The position numbers and the translations under genes are program-made. Of a DNA stretch of 64,000 nucleotides, positions 21,525-33,723 are shown piece by piece. Positions within the stretch are counted from its first letter, which is position 1; every line of letters begins with the position of its first letter. The DNA is from Gnetum montanum (lineage: Eukaryota; Streptophyta; Gnetopsida; Gnetales; Gnetaceae), in the NCBI GenBank assembly GCA_015680685.1, contig MNCI01022064.1, positions 20,354 through 84,353 on the forward strand, read 5' to 3'. The notes beneath the pieces were generated by a model. The model did no database searches. It had not been told where the DNA came from and saw nothing but the letters and a program-made list of their open reading frames with translations.

Positions 21525-24379
21525 ATGGCATTGAAAGGAAAGCACACACAGGAAGCAAGACTATCTCAACCAAGGGAAAATGACCTAGAATAGAAAGGGG
21601 CCAAGAATAGACCCAAGAAGAACCACTTGTAACCCACACCACATGTCCTCTTAGGGAAGAGGCTAAGGTGGAATCTATCTGATAGATTCCAAAACTAGTA
21701 GCAGCAACAGAACACTCCTATCAAGGTGATTTACCAACTCAACAAGCAAATCTCAAGGCGACCTTGACATAAGCTTTCCTAAATCAGATTAGATTGAGAG
21801 AGGTCAAGAAAATAGTGCTCTAAGAATTGAACTTTAGCCCTTTCCTAGAGCAAGTGCCAAAAGAAAAGCAGGACCAACTAAAGACCTTTCCCATGTGACC
21901 GATCATTACTTCCATTGGGGCATGGTACATGGGAGAGACATTCCTATTCTAGAACAATAAGCAAGCTAATTCAATGGTCAAACTCAAGTGACATCTCAAT
22001 GTCCTACTCGGTGTACATTATTGTTGAAGTGCTTAGGTTTCTAGAAATAGGGGCAAGTCTTACTAAGATCAGAATGTAGGTAGATCCTAGCATCAAGAAA
22101 GAATGGATGCGACAGTGCTATGGCGTCAATCGCAAGGATTTTGGTGCACTTACATTGGTAGAAAGGATCTACTATAAGATTGTGACCTTCCACCTCAATC
22201 CCATGAAGCAAAATCACCACCTTTTTTGCTTGAGCATGCACTACTCTAAGTGGGAGATTCCCTTTCAACCTTCTACAACTAATTTATCTAGAGACGAAGA
22301 AGTGGTTTAAAGAAAATGAACATGGAAGGAAGGCACTCCACTTTCCATGCCTCATCAGGAAACTCTTTTAGAGGGGAGAAATAGTCCATTATACCAATGA
22401 TGTTGTTGAGCTTGTTTTGGTTATTAACTAGGTGAAAATGATAAAAGATAAAATGCCTACAACGACTATCCAAAAATAGGAGTAGCAACCACCACCTCCA
22501 CCTACCACTCAAACAACTATGCCAAACATCGCTGCAACAACTCAATGGTTGCAAAAATATCAAGAATGGCTTTTGAGTGAACAAGAGCAATGATTAGGCA
22601 TGAGTCATGGGAATCCATTCATATATAGACTAGTAATGAGTCACTTAAATAGGGTAGCTTGAAAAATCATCTTGATGGGTGGAGGTGGATCTATTTTCTC
22701 AACCCAAAGAACGTAGTTGTCCATGAGGTGAAATACTAGCACTAGAGATGTCATAGTATCTCTCATAGAATAATAGTCACTCCTAGAAATATCTGGGAAC
22801 ACTAGGACTTTTCTGTGCACTTAGAGAAGGATGATGCAGCAATAGTATTGGTGATGTAGCACTAAGGGTAGGAGACAACAGCAAATGTGATTATTAATTG
22901 AATTTCCAAAATGCTCAACACACCTAAAGCATTTATACTAGACATCACTACACTCAAGGATGTCTAGATGTTCATAGGAATCATAAGTGACTGAATAAAT
23001 GCAGCACAACATGAAGAACTACTAGACCGACTAGTGGGAACCCAACAACTGCTTTCGAATGTCTTTGATTTTTCAAATAATATTATTGTAGCCTAGTCAA
23101 AACTGCTTGAGGCAAGGGGCAACAACATCATCTTGGAGGGGTAACTTGAAATAGCCAAGGAGCTACATGAACACTTAGCTACTGAAGTTGTTGAATTAAA
23201 AGCTCAAATTACCAACCCTACATTCCTCAACTTAGCATTGACAAAAGATGAAGCTATTGAACAACTTCATACTAGACTAAAAGGGGTTGAGACTAAGATG
23301 AAAACAATGGTGTTCTACTGATCCTTGGTAGAGGCCACACAACAAAAAATTCAAAAGGCCTTGGATCACACTCACGAGGAGAATGTGCAATTAACCATAG
23401 AGAACCATCTCCTAAGAAATGTTGATGAGTGTAAGCAACAATTAACTAACTTTATCCATCAAGAGTAGGAGTGAATGACCAAAGCAAACATAGAACTAAG
23501 GAGATTGATAGTAGAAAATAGAAACCTCTTCATGGAGGAGGTCTGTGCCCTTTATTATAAGACTATGATCAAGGTAGCTGCCTAGAAATCATAGGCTCTC
23601 AAATTTGAAATAATCAAAGATCATTACAAAGAATAGGTCAGTCTACAAAAGGAAATAAATGAAAAACACATTCAATTGGTCAAGGCAAAAGTGAATGAAA
23701 TCCTCCAACAACTCCAACAAGGAAAAGAATTGTGGAAACCCATCGTTGATGGGATAGATGTCTACAATAAGGTAGAAATCTACATGAAGGAGTTGCAAAT
23801 TGAGAAGATGATAGAATGCATGGAGCTCACCAATCTCTGATTTGCAAATTTGACCATGTTGACTACCGAATGGCTACATTTAAAACTCAAGAAATAGGTG
23901 GCTAGCTCGTACTTGTTATACAAAGCTAAGTTCAAGCATCACAAAGACACTAAGCAAAAGCTTGCAGTGGGAAATGCTAAACTTGAAGTTCTCAAGGGCA
24001 AATACACTAATCAAAGATCTACCATCGAGAACTTTGCCAGAAGGATGAATGACTACCAGGAGCTACAGAACGTAATTAGGACATCTGATGCTAAACATAA
24101 ATAGTTCACTACCTAGTTTGTCAACATAAAGGAGATGTTCTTGATAATGCCCTATCTATGGGATATCCCCATTCTAGCCACATTGATGATGCCACATGAA
24201 CTATGAATGATTCCCAGAGTAAGGAGGAGATGATGAAGGCATTACTAGATGCCTTTTACCTTCCACTAGAGGTTGCAGCTGTAGCAAGACAACCACAACT
24301 ACCTTAGCTACCGCATGTACCTTAAGCCAGTGAAGGTCCTTTAGAATCTCAAGAGCCTCCATTGCTTAGGACTGTCTGA
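21525..24379 (+). pseudogene. third ORF (aORF) pseudogene of element 1, coiled-coil protein
   Basis: This is a decayed reading frame of roughly 950 codons between integrase and 3' LTR. The start ATG (MALKGKHTQEARLSQPRE) matches element 2. The N-terminal domain includes DFGALTLVERIYYKIVTFHL (about 22130-22195), conserved in elements 2 and 3. It recalls the putative plant transposon protein domain of Athila-type extra ORFs, but I cannot confirm this. A middle domain and a long coiled coil follow; 23898-24104 is still open (KLAVGNAKLEVLKG). A TGA at the same place in elements 1 and 2 (24377-24379) is taken as the original stop. A 1-base deletion lies near codon 20. The function is unknown; the position matches env-like ORFs, but I see no membrane segment. 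Confidence 0.65.
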
Positions 24380-24600
24380 TCTTCTCCACCGCCTTCATGC
24401 CACTAGAGGATGTGCTGTCCAATTTTAAGTTATTATGTTATGGTGTTCAATTTTGTGTCATGAATACCATAATTTTTGTAATGTGTTGATTTGACACTCA
24501 AGCACTCAATTTTGTCAAGTCAATTTATTTTGTTAAGAGTCAGTCAATAATCCCATACCTTCCCAATGTTTTAAAGAAACTCAAGGACAAGTTTTCATTC

Positions 24601-24613
24601 AATTGTGGGGGTA
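24601..24613 (+). promoter_or_regulatory. polypurine tract of element 1
   Basis: The tract aattgtgggggta abuts the 3' LTR start TGATAACC. Elements 2 and 3 carry tcatgggggta in the same place. Confidence 0.75.
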
Positions 24614-25543
24614 TGATAACCATGAAAGTGTCACATAGATGGGCCCTCATCAATAGGGCCCCATTTACATGATCTTACCCCATCAACAGAGCTGCATCGA
24701 TGTAGCATTTGCTACATCTATGGGGCCCCGTTGACGTAGCTCTATAATAAAAACTATAAATACAAGCTCACATCCATGTTTATAGGATTATCTTACCATA
24801 GTAGTAGAAAATCTCTTGTAATTTTTCCATTTTAAAGTTAGAATATTTCTCTAAATTCCTATAGCATGAGTCAAAAAGTGTACATATCTTTTTTCAAGCA
24901 TTATTGTACCTGAATCATACTAGTGTGTACAGCAATAAAGATGAGCTTTTTGATCAAACCTTGCAGCACTTAAAATAGATTAATGATTTATTTATGCATC
25001 ATTATTTCCATTAAGTATTCAATTAATTAAGCTAAATTAGAATTTAAACAATTACTTAATTATTTAAACTAAATAGATTAAACACATAAGTACGACCACT
25101 TTGAGTGTAAACACAAATTCACTTGGTAATCCTAGCAATGTTATGGCTTAGTGCACCCAGTAGCATAGCACTTGGTAACCCAATAGTGGATACGTGGGTT
25201 CATGACATGTATAGAAAGTGGAAACAGATGTTTATGTAAGGACTAGTTAGAAATTAGTTAAGTAGTTAAATTAAATTAGTTATTAAATTACTTCATCTCT
25301 CTATTTAAGCACCAAGGAACATAAAACATATAATAATAAAAATCATCTGCCTCGATTACACTTAACCATACCCTTATGTATCACAAGTGTAATTGGAAAG
25401 ACAATGAATGACCATTAGGACAAGGTTCACTTCCTAGAAAACTAGTGCACTAGAAACTATAGAGTCCACAAAATTTAACCATATTGCATGTGAAAGCTTT
25501 GTGATTCATATGGTTGGGTGTAGAGGTACGTCGTTGCTCATCA
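24614..25543 (+). repeat. 3' LTR of element 1
   Basis: This LTR is 930 bp, the same length as the complete LTR of element 2. It contains tggggccccgttgacgtagc at 24721-24740 and TATAAATA at 24755-24762, and ends GCTCATCA followed by target duplication ttagt. Confidence 0.9.
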
Positions 25544-25548
25544 TTAGT

Positions 25549-26063
25549 GAAATGATAGCCTCCTTTTCTTTCCAACTTTATGGTGTACTTCCATGAAACA
25601 GTCCTTTTGTAGTTAGGCTTTGGTAGGTTGGTAAGATGCAAAAAAATTTTCAACCACTTTGTAACTACTAGTAACCACTTCTAGTCTAACTTTCATTACT
25701 ACTACCATGAGCATTGATGGAATTGGGCAGTCAAGTAGTCACACAATTTTCCTTTCATGTTTCTTCATTACAAATGATAACCTTGGTGGAGGATGAAACT
25801 AAAATTTTGATAATAGGTGTTTGAATGTAGTTAGACCATTTTATGTTGCTAGGGCATATCATCCTTATTCTTTACTCTCATGTCCCATCTCCTTGTGGAA
25901 TCGTCAACAAGTGAGAAATCAATCCTATAAAAGGAAGACATCTTTTAATTACTTGACTATGCTTGAATATAATTAAATAATAAATCATTAGGGATCTAAC
26001 ACCAATCTTTATGTGATTATGGCTATTTAAATCACTAGCACTAGTCCTTGATAATAGCACCAA
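25549..26063 (-). pseudogene. 5' leader and gag start of element D, copy A, right part
   Basis: This continues element D beyond the insertion of element 1. It aligns with 62577-63108. The minus-strand PBS region next to the D LTR reads, on plus, ttgataatagcaccaa (about 26048-26063). No intact frame is present. Confidence 0.6.
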
Positions 26064-26100
26064 TTATGAGCAACAAAGTAGATCTTATACTCAACTATAC
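26064..26100 (-). repeat. outer edge of element D LTR, copy A, split by element 3
   Basis: These 37 bp (ttatgagcaacaaagtag...) match 63109-63145. The LTR resumes at 34570 after element 3. Confidence 0.6.
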
Positions 26101-26915
26101 TGATGAGTGGCGAGGTACCCCTACACTCAACCATACGAATATGAGCGTTTCATGCATGATCCAGTCAAACTCCATAGATGGGCTAGTTGTGGTATCTAGA
26201 CAGTTACTCATAGATCGTAGTTCGTTGTCTTCCCACCTAGACTAGTATTAGCTTTGTCACGTATGATTTAGTCTAAAGTGAGGTGTATGATATGTTCCTA
26301 CACTAATGATATTCCTGGGTATAATGGGAAATAATATTAACTAAGCTACGAGAGAGTGTGTAAGAGAGAATCTATACTAGCCTAAGTGCGATGAGCATCC
26401 GTTCCTTAATCATCTGTACACATTTTGGACCTCATGCACAACTACCATTGGGATTACCAAATGCATGGCCTAGGTACGTTATTGGGTTACCAAGTAGTCA
26501 CACTTAAATGCTCGTGATTAAGTCATACTCTTTCTGCATTACTAGGAGATAAGGGTGAAGAGATATTAACTAAGAAAGTAGTAAATAAAAATTAAATAAA
26601 TAAATAAGCTAAGTGAATGCTGCAATGATGAAGTAATCTTGATCTTTATTGCCAGTCATGTCCGTGTCCAAGTATGTCACACTCGAATAAAGATGTCGTA
26701 CAATTACAATCACCATAATGCAGGAATGCATTGGGAGAAAGGGTTGAGAGGAAAAACTGACAAAAAGAGTCTATCTTAACACTAAAACTTACAAAACAAT
26801 TTCCTACCAGATCTTCCTACCTCTTATTTATAGATGAGGAGATAGGCTACGATATCGCGTACGCGATATCGTGTCTAGGCTATGATATCCCAGCCAACAA
26901 ATTCATGGCTCATCA
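26101..26915 (-). repeat. 3' LTR of element 3
   Basis: This LTR is about 815 bp, read on the minus strand. It has a 24-bp perfect palindrome at 26849-26872 with core GATATCGCGTACGCGATATC. Downstream on the minus strand is a TATA box, seen on plus as tatttata near 26824-26831. It pairs with 33724-34564 and looks over nine-tenths identical by eye, the differences being mostly transitions. Confidence 0.9.
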
Positions 26916-26927
26916 TACCCCCATGAC
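26916..26927 (-). promoter_or_regulatory. polypurine tract of element 3
   Basis: Read on the minus strand, cagtcatgggggta directly precedes the 3' LTR. Confidence 0.75.
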
Positions 26928-27106
26928 TGAATGAAAAATCATCCTCGAGTTAAAGTGAGAACAAGATCTATTGATTACACAGTGGATAGGTATGAGATTA
27001 TTGACTGATGAGAATGGATTCATGCCACAGTGTGGAATCAGAACAAAATTGAGACACAACATAGAGAATACAAAAGAAAATCCTATAGCTACAAAATTGA
27101 TGGAAC

Positions 27107-29435
27107 TCATGTAGTTCCTAGTGGCAGTGGCTCCTCCATGGATGCCTTTCCCTTGTCTTATGCTCCAGGTATTGGGGCTTGATGGTGTTGAAGTATGACC
27201 TAGAGTTTCTCCTCCTCACTTTGGGGATCCTTTGTTATCCATGCTAACGTTCCGATGTTTGATGGAGTCGGCACCTCCCATGGACATGGTTGTTGCTGAA
27301 ACATTTTATTTGCCTTGACATACCAAGCCACAAACACTCATCGTTCCTCCTCATAAGCTTTGGATTTGTCTCTATATTCTTGAAAATATACAAGCTGTTG
27401 AGCCAAGTCTATTGTGACACCCTTTTTTCCCTCATAACTCACTTTTACCACCTTGAGTTTAGAATTTGCAACCTCCAATTTTTGCAACAATTTCTTGCAT
27501 TCTGCAAATTCTGCTTCATATTTGACATAGGTGGTGGCTACCTATTGCTCGAGCTCTATTCTCAGGCACCCTACTGTTAACATGGTAAGGTTGGCATACC
27601 GTAGGTTTGCCAACTCCATCTACTCTATAAGGTCCTGGATCTGCAAGTCCTGGTTCTTAACTTCTGCCTGGTGGGAAAATGTGTATGTGTCCAATATGGC
27701 CCGCCAGTCAATGTGTTGAGCACTAAGAGTGTTGATGTGGGCCTTTCGCCATATGGATCTCTTTCAAGATGATCTATTTATACATCCCCACCTAGTACCA
27801 AAAGTGCTCCTTTAGCTTCTCATGTTGTTTAGCCTCATTCTGCCATGCGCTTATTTCAATAGTCATCTTGTAATGGATGGCGTGTACCTCCTCCATTGAG
27901 AGGGTTCGATTTTCCCTGGCTAAGCAATTCATGTCTTGGTTGACTCTGATTAGTTGTTCTTGCAACTGTTGAAAATGTTCTTCAAGAACATTCTTTTGCT
28001 TCTCCATAGAGGTCAACCGAAAGTTGTTAGCAACAAGTTGTTTATTTTCTTCTTGTAAGGCCTTGAGTGCCTTGGTGTGCGCGTAAGTTTGCGCTTGTGA
28101 TGCAGAGGCATCCTAAATAGCCTTCTCTTTTTCTTTTGTCCCCTTCTTATTCTCCATCAATAGTTTGGTCAGTTGCTTAGTTTTGTAAGTGTCCAATTGG
28201 TCTACAAGAACAAATTGAGAAGAATCCCACTATGCTTCTTGTAGGGTCATGAGCCTTTCTTGCAATCTTTGCACCTTTGCTTCTGCATGCTCAGCCCTCA
28301 TCTCTATCAAGACCAACTTTTCCTTGGTGGAAATGAGGTCTAATTGGATTGCTGTAACATCCTGTGGGATGTCAAACAAGGATGTCATTACTTGTCCTAT
28401 TTGTAACAATTAGTCAAGTACATCCTCATGTTCCGTAGGAGTCATTGAGGTATCGGCCAAAGTTTGAGCATCCCATGCTCTTGTAAGATCTGTTGATGGC
28501 ACAATAGGTACATTGAACGATTCTTTAATGTGGTTGATGACCACTTCTGTAGCTTCTGCTGCATCCTGGTGCTGCATGACCACCACCGTGGCCCCTTCAC
28601 CAGTTTCTAATTACACTTGAAAGGATGCAGCATTCCCCGAGATCTGTTGTGACCAAGTGCTCTCTCCTCCTATCTGGATGGACACTTCACCCCTCGTGCA
28701 ATCCAAAGAAACCATGGGCTATACGACATCATTGATGATGCAGAAGAGATTTGCATCATCACAACTTCCCGAACTGACCATCTTAGCGATGGCCCTGAGA
28801 TGGCTCATCGACGGTCTGTAATCTTACGACGATGGTGGCGGTAGATCCTGTTGGCCCATGCTAGGCCCTGCTTCTTGTTGTTGGCTGGGTCCCGTGCTTG
28901 GAAGTTGGCTAGGTCCTACAAGTTGAGTTGCAGTTGGCCCTGCCATATGTTCTTTTTCTTGTTCTGGCCCCAACGTCTCACTAGCGATTTTCCTTGTAGC
29001 TAGTGGCTTTAGCAGTTCAGCATATGAAGTATTTTGGGCTTTTCGAAGAACATCATTGGTGTATCCTCTAATGCCAACACATATGCATAGCTTCCTGATA
29101 AGACAAGGGAAGGGAAACGTAACTTTCCTTGTCTTCCGTTCTTCAAACCACCTCAGAATCTCCGTAAAATATAGATGAGGTAGGTTAGCATTAACCTTTC
29201 CCATCAACACTGCACATCCTCTTGCTACATATGTTGAAATTCTTTTTAAGTCCTTTGTGGGGAAGAGGTGATAAGTCCCTATTTTGAAATAGATCCTTTC
29301 TTCCATCGTCAACTCCCCAAATGTCTTATCCTCCTTGCCATATGCCCTTTCCAACCAAACTCATCATGCATCAGGGTCTGAGCGGATTGACAACTAAGCA
29401 ACCTTTGACCCTGTATTCAAAAGGTTTAATACTTC
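27107..29435 (-). pseudogene. aORF of element 3, 5' end in assembly gap
   Basis: The frame is open for 176 codons (29354-28824): FGELTMEERIYFKIGTYHL, then FPFPCLIRKLC and GYTNDVLRK, followed by a Pro/Gln/Gly/Ser-rich linker with repeated GPSQ-type motifs. After a TAA the same frame continues (MSHLRAIAKMV..., then a VVVMQHQDAAE segment) into a long coiled coil; 28016-27792 is open (EEHFQQLQEQLIRVNQDMN). A frameshift lies between 27792 and the likely stop at 27107. Motifs PCLIRKLC and YTNDV are shared with element 2. Few stops are present, so it was intact recently. The function is unknown; nuclear DNA binding or a structural role are both possible. Confidence 0.7.
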
Positions 29436-30173
29436 NNNNNNNNNNNNNNNNNNNNNNNNNNNNNNNNNNNNNNNNNNNNNNNNNNNNNNNNNNNNNNNNN
29501 NNNNNNNNNNNNNNNNNNNNNNNNNNNNNNNNNNNNNNNNNNNNNNNNNNNNNNNNNNNNNNNNNNNNNNNNNNNNNNNNNNNNNNNNNNNNNNNNNNNN
29601 NNNNNNNNNNNNNNNNNNNNNNNNNNNNNNNNNNNNNNNNNNNNNNNNNNNNNNNNNNNNNNNNNNNNNNNNNNNNNNNNNNNNNNNNNNNNNNNNNNNN
29701 NNNNNNNNNNNNNNNNNNNNNNNNNNNNNNNNNNNNNNNNNNNNNNNNNNNNNNNNNNNNNNNNNNNNNNNNNNNNNNNNNNNNNNNNNNNNNNNNNNNN
29801 NNNNNNNNNNNNNNNNNNNNNNNNNNNNNNNNNNNNNNNNNNNNNNNNNNNNNNNNNNNNNNNNNNNNNNNNNNNNNNNNNNNNNNNNNNNNNNNNNNNN
29901 NNNNNNNNNNNNNNNNNNNNNNNNNNNNNNNNNNNNNNNNNNNNNNNNNNNNNNNNNNNNNNNNNNNNNNNNNNNNNNNNNNNNNNNNNNNNNNNNNNNN
30001 NNNNNNNNNNNNNNNNNNNNNNNNNNNNNNNNNNNNNNNNNNNNNNNNNNNNNNNNNNNNNNNNNNNNNNNNNNNNNNNNNNNNNNNNNNNNNNNNNNNN
30101 NNNNNNNNNNNNNNNNNNNNNNNNNNNNNNNNNNNNNNNNNNNNNNNNNNNNNNNNNNNNNNNNNNNNNNNNN
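29436..30173. other. assembly gap (738 n)
   Basis: This is a run of 738 undetermined bases inside element 3. By comparison with elements 1 and 2 it should hold the first 450 or so bases of aORF and part of its leader. The right edge is a homopolymer (ccccccc). Reading frames crossing it are meaningless. Confidence 0.99.
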
Positions 30174-31785
30174 CCCCCCCACATGAATAGTTGAAAATGA
30201 TGTTAAGTGGCATAGGGGGTCATGCATATATAGGTTTGTGGGATGTGATATCGTGTACACGATATCATGGCCTATCAATATTAGGGCACAATGAAAGATA
30301 CCGAATTTTTAAGATTTTCCTGAAATTATGATGGAAATTAATTTCAATGAATGATTGTTAAAGGATTCCATGGTAATTCATCTAGTTCTAAGGGCACGAA
30401 TAATTATGATGGTGTGGAATTAATCAAGAAGGGCCTCAGGTGGTAAGGGAGAGAAAAAGGCTATGTGATGGTTCATAGGAATGTTTGAATCAGAGGGATA
30501 GTAATAAGGGAAAGAACATCATTGAAAATATGCTGAGGTTAATAGATGGTGTGTGGAAGGTATGTTATGAGTGCAAATCACAAAGATTAAGCAAGTGGGT
30601 CCTCCCCAAAGTAGGTTCCAACCCATAATACCCTTGCATAACCACACTTAAAAGTGTTTGTGGGCACAAGAAGGGCTAAATGTAATCCACACTAGTTCCA
30701 CAAAACACACACATGTAAGTTTCACTGGAATGAGGTAAGAAACTCTACGCTATGCAAGACACGAGTTACAACTCCATGAACAACGAGATACGACGAGGTA
30801 TAGAAGGGATTGTAGAGATGGGGACATGAGGTAACTGACCCAGGGCATAATGAATCTTGCATTTAAAGCATGATTAACGTGTCATTAACTCATCATTCCA
30901 AGATCAGGACTAATTCTATTCCTCTAATCAGTGACACTGCATTGTTTCATGCCATGATGAGTGACTATGAGAGTACCATAACAACAAGGCATACGATCAC
31001 TTGGCATTTTGTTCAAGGGAGGAGTGATTTTTGCTTTGTGGCACTTCCTTTGTTTTTTTTTCTTCGATTGCTGAATCCAAAGAAGCTGTCAACCTTCAGG
31101 CATGGGTGCATGTCTTTCCAGTGGGACCCCCTAGAACAACATTGGATTTTTGAGTGCCTTTTTATTACTCTTAGTCCCATTTTGCGTTAGACCTACAAGG
31201 ATCTTAGTACAACCACGTTGCGTGATAACTCTCACAGACGTTACCAAAGAGAATCCGCAAGTTCCCTTAATGTCACACCCTAATCATTTCCTCTTGGTCC
31301 ATCCTTCTTCATTCTAGGTACAATGAACACAAAATTAATTTTAAGTTTTAAGAATGTCAAGAATATCACTGTACCCTTGAATATAACCTCTTATTTGTAG
31401 AATGGATGAGTGGGTGTAATGGGCTCACTATCCAAATAATTAGTCACTCGAGACTCGATAACATAGAACACACCTCAACCAACAAGCCACATGAGTGTTT
31501 TATTCGTAGATAAGATTACTTATAAAAAGATAAAAAGACAAAAAGATAAAACAAGAAATTGAAAAATGAAAAATTGGAAAACAAAAAATTGTAAAATTAA
31601 AGAAAATGGAAAATGAAAAATGAAAAATGGAAGATATTTATTAATCCTACTTGTTATTGGAATGAGGGATATCCCCCATAACTAAACAGTTGAGCATGGA
31701 AAGGATTAATAAATAGAAGAAGAGGATCCTTACATGTTGAAAATATCAAAACTTGGTCATACTTACCCCATTGGGGTTCACACGC
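30174..31785 (-). promoter_or_regulatory. region between gag and aORF of element 3
   Basis: There is no convincing coding sequence here. Read on minus: a purine tract atgggggatatc (plus 31669-31680) just after gag, a pyrimidine-rich run (plus 31515-31632 is purine-rich), a block shared with element 1 (gggtgtgacattaagggaac), then a 22-bp perfect palindrome at 30246-30267 with core GATATCGTGTACACGATATC, and 14 bases later a TATA-like tatatat (30226-30232). The LTR of this element has the same palindrome type at similar distance from its TATA box. An internal promoter for aORF is inferred. Confidence 0.5.
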
Positions 31786-33582
31786 CTAATTATAGTAAGC
31801 ATAGTGGGGAAATTTATAAGATGTGGTTCCCAATAAAAGAGTTGACCCACTATGATACTTGAGACCGTAAGATGCTATGCAAAGATTAGGATGTCGTCCT
31901 CCATAACTGTATTCATTGGGCCGTATGGTTGTTGGAGTGTTAATTGGTGGCCCTGATGAAGTAACACGAGGCATGGGGTTTGAAGAAAAGGGTGCACCAC
32001 AGTCTTGGACTTGTGCTAAGTTGGTGTATGCAATGGCCTTGGGACTGTGTTGTCCCTTCCTATGGTCATTTCTAAAGAAGGGACACCTTTGATGTTGAGG
32101 AGGTCTCTCACTACTGTTGGTAATAGTAGCACAAGTAACGTTCGTGGGTTGTTGCTGTGGTGCAGACACTTCAGGAATAGTTGGCGGCGATGTAGAAGGA
32201 GGGAAAGGTTGAGAATGTTGAAATTTAGGAGAAGTGTAAGGTCCACAAGGCAGTGGTTGTGTTGAGGACATGGGTTGATAGTATTGAGGAGAATGATAAT
32301 GCGGCGAGATAGAGTATGTTGACCAAGTCGGGAAAATAGGATGTTGAACTAGGTAAGCATTTAGATTCGAATGATACAAAGGGTATCTCTAGTTTAGGGA
32401 TGGTTTCCCCCACAACTGGGTTTGTTTCCACCATGATCGAACATAGTACCTCTGTACAAACTCTGGGTGTAACGTGCTTCCCCAATGCTCATATAAATGT
32501 AACAAGATTGGGCATTGGCCCTTGGGGTGATCATACAAGAAAATGTTGCATTCATACGTATGATTGGTAGTTGAGCTCTTATATTGCTCATCCCTTCTTT
32601 CCAATTGTCTAATGATATTTTATCCTGCTTCTCGGGTTGTCAAAACTCTATCTCCAATAATATTGATATATTCCCCACACTTTTTATGCATCCATTCCAG
32701 CATCTTATTGATCCTTGGCTCGATTTCATCTAATGATTATTGTATTGGCAAAGATGGTTCTTCATCCTTGAGATAGGTTGATTTCTCCTTTTCGTGATTA
32801 TGGACCTTTGTTAAGTTGAGATTTTGGTCATGTTGATGTTTTTCAACACTCTCCCATCTAGCCATTTCTCCTTATTCTTTTGCTACCTACTTAATAAGCT
32901 CTTGGAATTGATGGGTTCATAGTTCATATAGTTGACCTTGGGCATACGTCCCTAGGGTCTCTCTTGTTTCATCATAAAGCCCATCAATGATGTGGTACAT
33001 TAGCCTTTCCTTGGAGAACTCATGGCCTGGACAGTTGTTTAACAGTGCATAATATCTTTCTAATGCCATGTCCAAGGGTTCATGTTATGCTTGTTTCCAT
33101 TCTTGGATTTTTTTCCTCAAGGCTGACACTCTTGCGTAGGTTTGATATCTTTTGTTAAAGAGTTCTACCATTGTTGGCCAACGTCATATTGAATTTGGTT
33201 TTAACAACCTATACCATACTCTTTCATGGCCAACGAGTGTCATAGGAAAGAGCTTGAGTTTTTGCCAACTTTTATCAATGTTGTTCCATGCACAGGAATC
33301 ATAGAAGGCTTGTAAATGTTGTTGCAGATCTAAGTCATAGCCTCCTGAGAAATTGAAAAAGTTATTTAAATCAAGCCTAGGTAGGCGGCTCTCTTTACGA
33401 TTCCTACAAGAGATTCAAACAGCCTCTTGTATTTGCGTTCAGCTTGTAGTGGCCAGTAGGGGTTCATCATCATTAAGCAAGTTATGCTTTCCTACGTTGG
33501 GATGATGCTACCTTTGTTTATGTTTATAAGAAATCCCCACCTCATTAGATGTGACAATATTGTAGTCTTGTAGGAGAGGCAT
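31786..33582 (-). pseudogene. gag of element 3, nearly full length
   Basis: ATG at 33582 to stop at 31786 spans 599 codons with net frame preserved, broken by about ten in-frame stops. Motifs include NFSGGYDLDLQQHLQAFYDSC, KLFPMTLVGHERVWY, RLMYHIIDGL and CNIFLYDHPKGQCP. The last 197 codons (32379-31786) are open and rich in Pro, Ser, Tyr and Gln. The start is chosen by position after the PBS and by frame continuity. It ends gag without running into a protease, unlike elements 1 and 2. Gag forms the particle; here it would need reverse transcriptase supplied in trans. Confidence 0.75.
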
Positions 33583-33699
33583 GGCTGTGAAATTGTGTGT
33601 GAATTTGTATGTGAATTTTTGTAATTATTTCTTCCTAAAAGATATATCATTAATTCCTATACAACGACCTTGTATGATATAACTAATCTAGATAACTAG

Positions 33700-33723
33700 C
33701 ACCGTCCTCAGCAACGGTGACAA
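33700..33723 (-). promoter_or_regulatory. primer-binding site of element 3, tRNA-Asp-like
   Basis: Read on minus, ttgtcaccgttgctgagga lies directly after the 5' LTR and resembles tggcgccgttgccgggga. Confidence 0.65.

Larger units (their letters stand above)
12641..25543 (+). mobile_element. Gypsy element 1 (Athila/Tat-like, with third ORF), degenerate
   Basis: This 12.9-kb LTR element lies in element D with a 5-bp target duplication ttagt (12636-12640 and 25544-25548). The empty site is at 62572-62576. Termini are TGATGAGC at the start and GCTCATCA at the end, a perfect 8-bp inverted pair. The order is LTR, tRNA-Asp-like PBS, gag, protease, RT, RNase H, integrase, a 1.7-kb non-coding region, a third ORF, purine tract, LTR. 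RT (TFKDHFSFSFMN) and PBS point to the Athila/Tat side of Gypsy. In-frame stops are very frequent and mostly TAG. Element 2 belongs to the same family. Confidence 0.9.

Noticed and set aside
21525-24379. Third ORF as a retroviral-type envelope gene
   Set aside because: Its position fits, but I found no signal peptide, membrane helix or cleavage site in any copy; a long coiled coil and charged composition fit a soluble protein better.
27290-27719. Plus-strand frames of 96 and 62 codons with hydrophobic stretches
   Set aside because: They are antisense to the coiled-coil part of aORF in element 3; the hydrophobicity follows from complementing Lys/Glu/Gln-rich codons.
29321-30278. Long frames of 250-290 codons on both strands across the gap
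   Set aside because: They consist almost wholly of undetermined bases and carry no coding evidence.
30870-31190. 106-codon plus-strand frame
   Set aside because: It lies antisense in the non-coding region of element 3, has no motif and no counterpart in elements 1 and 2.
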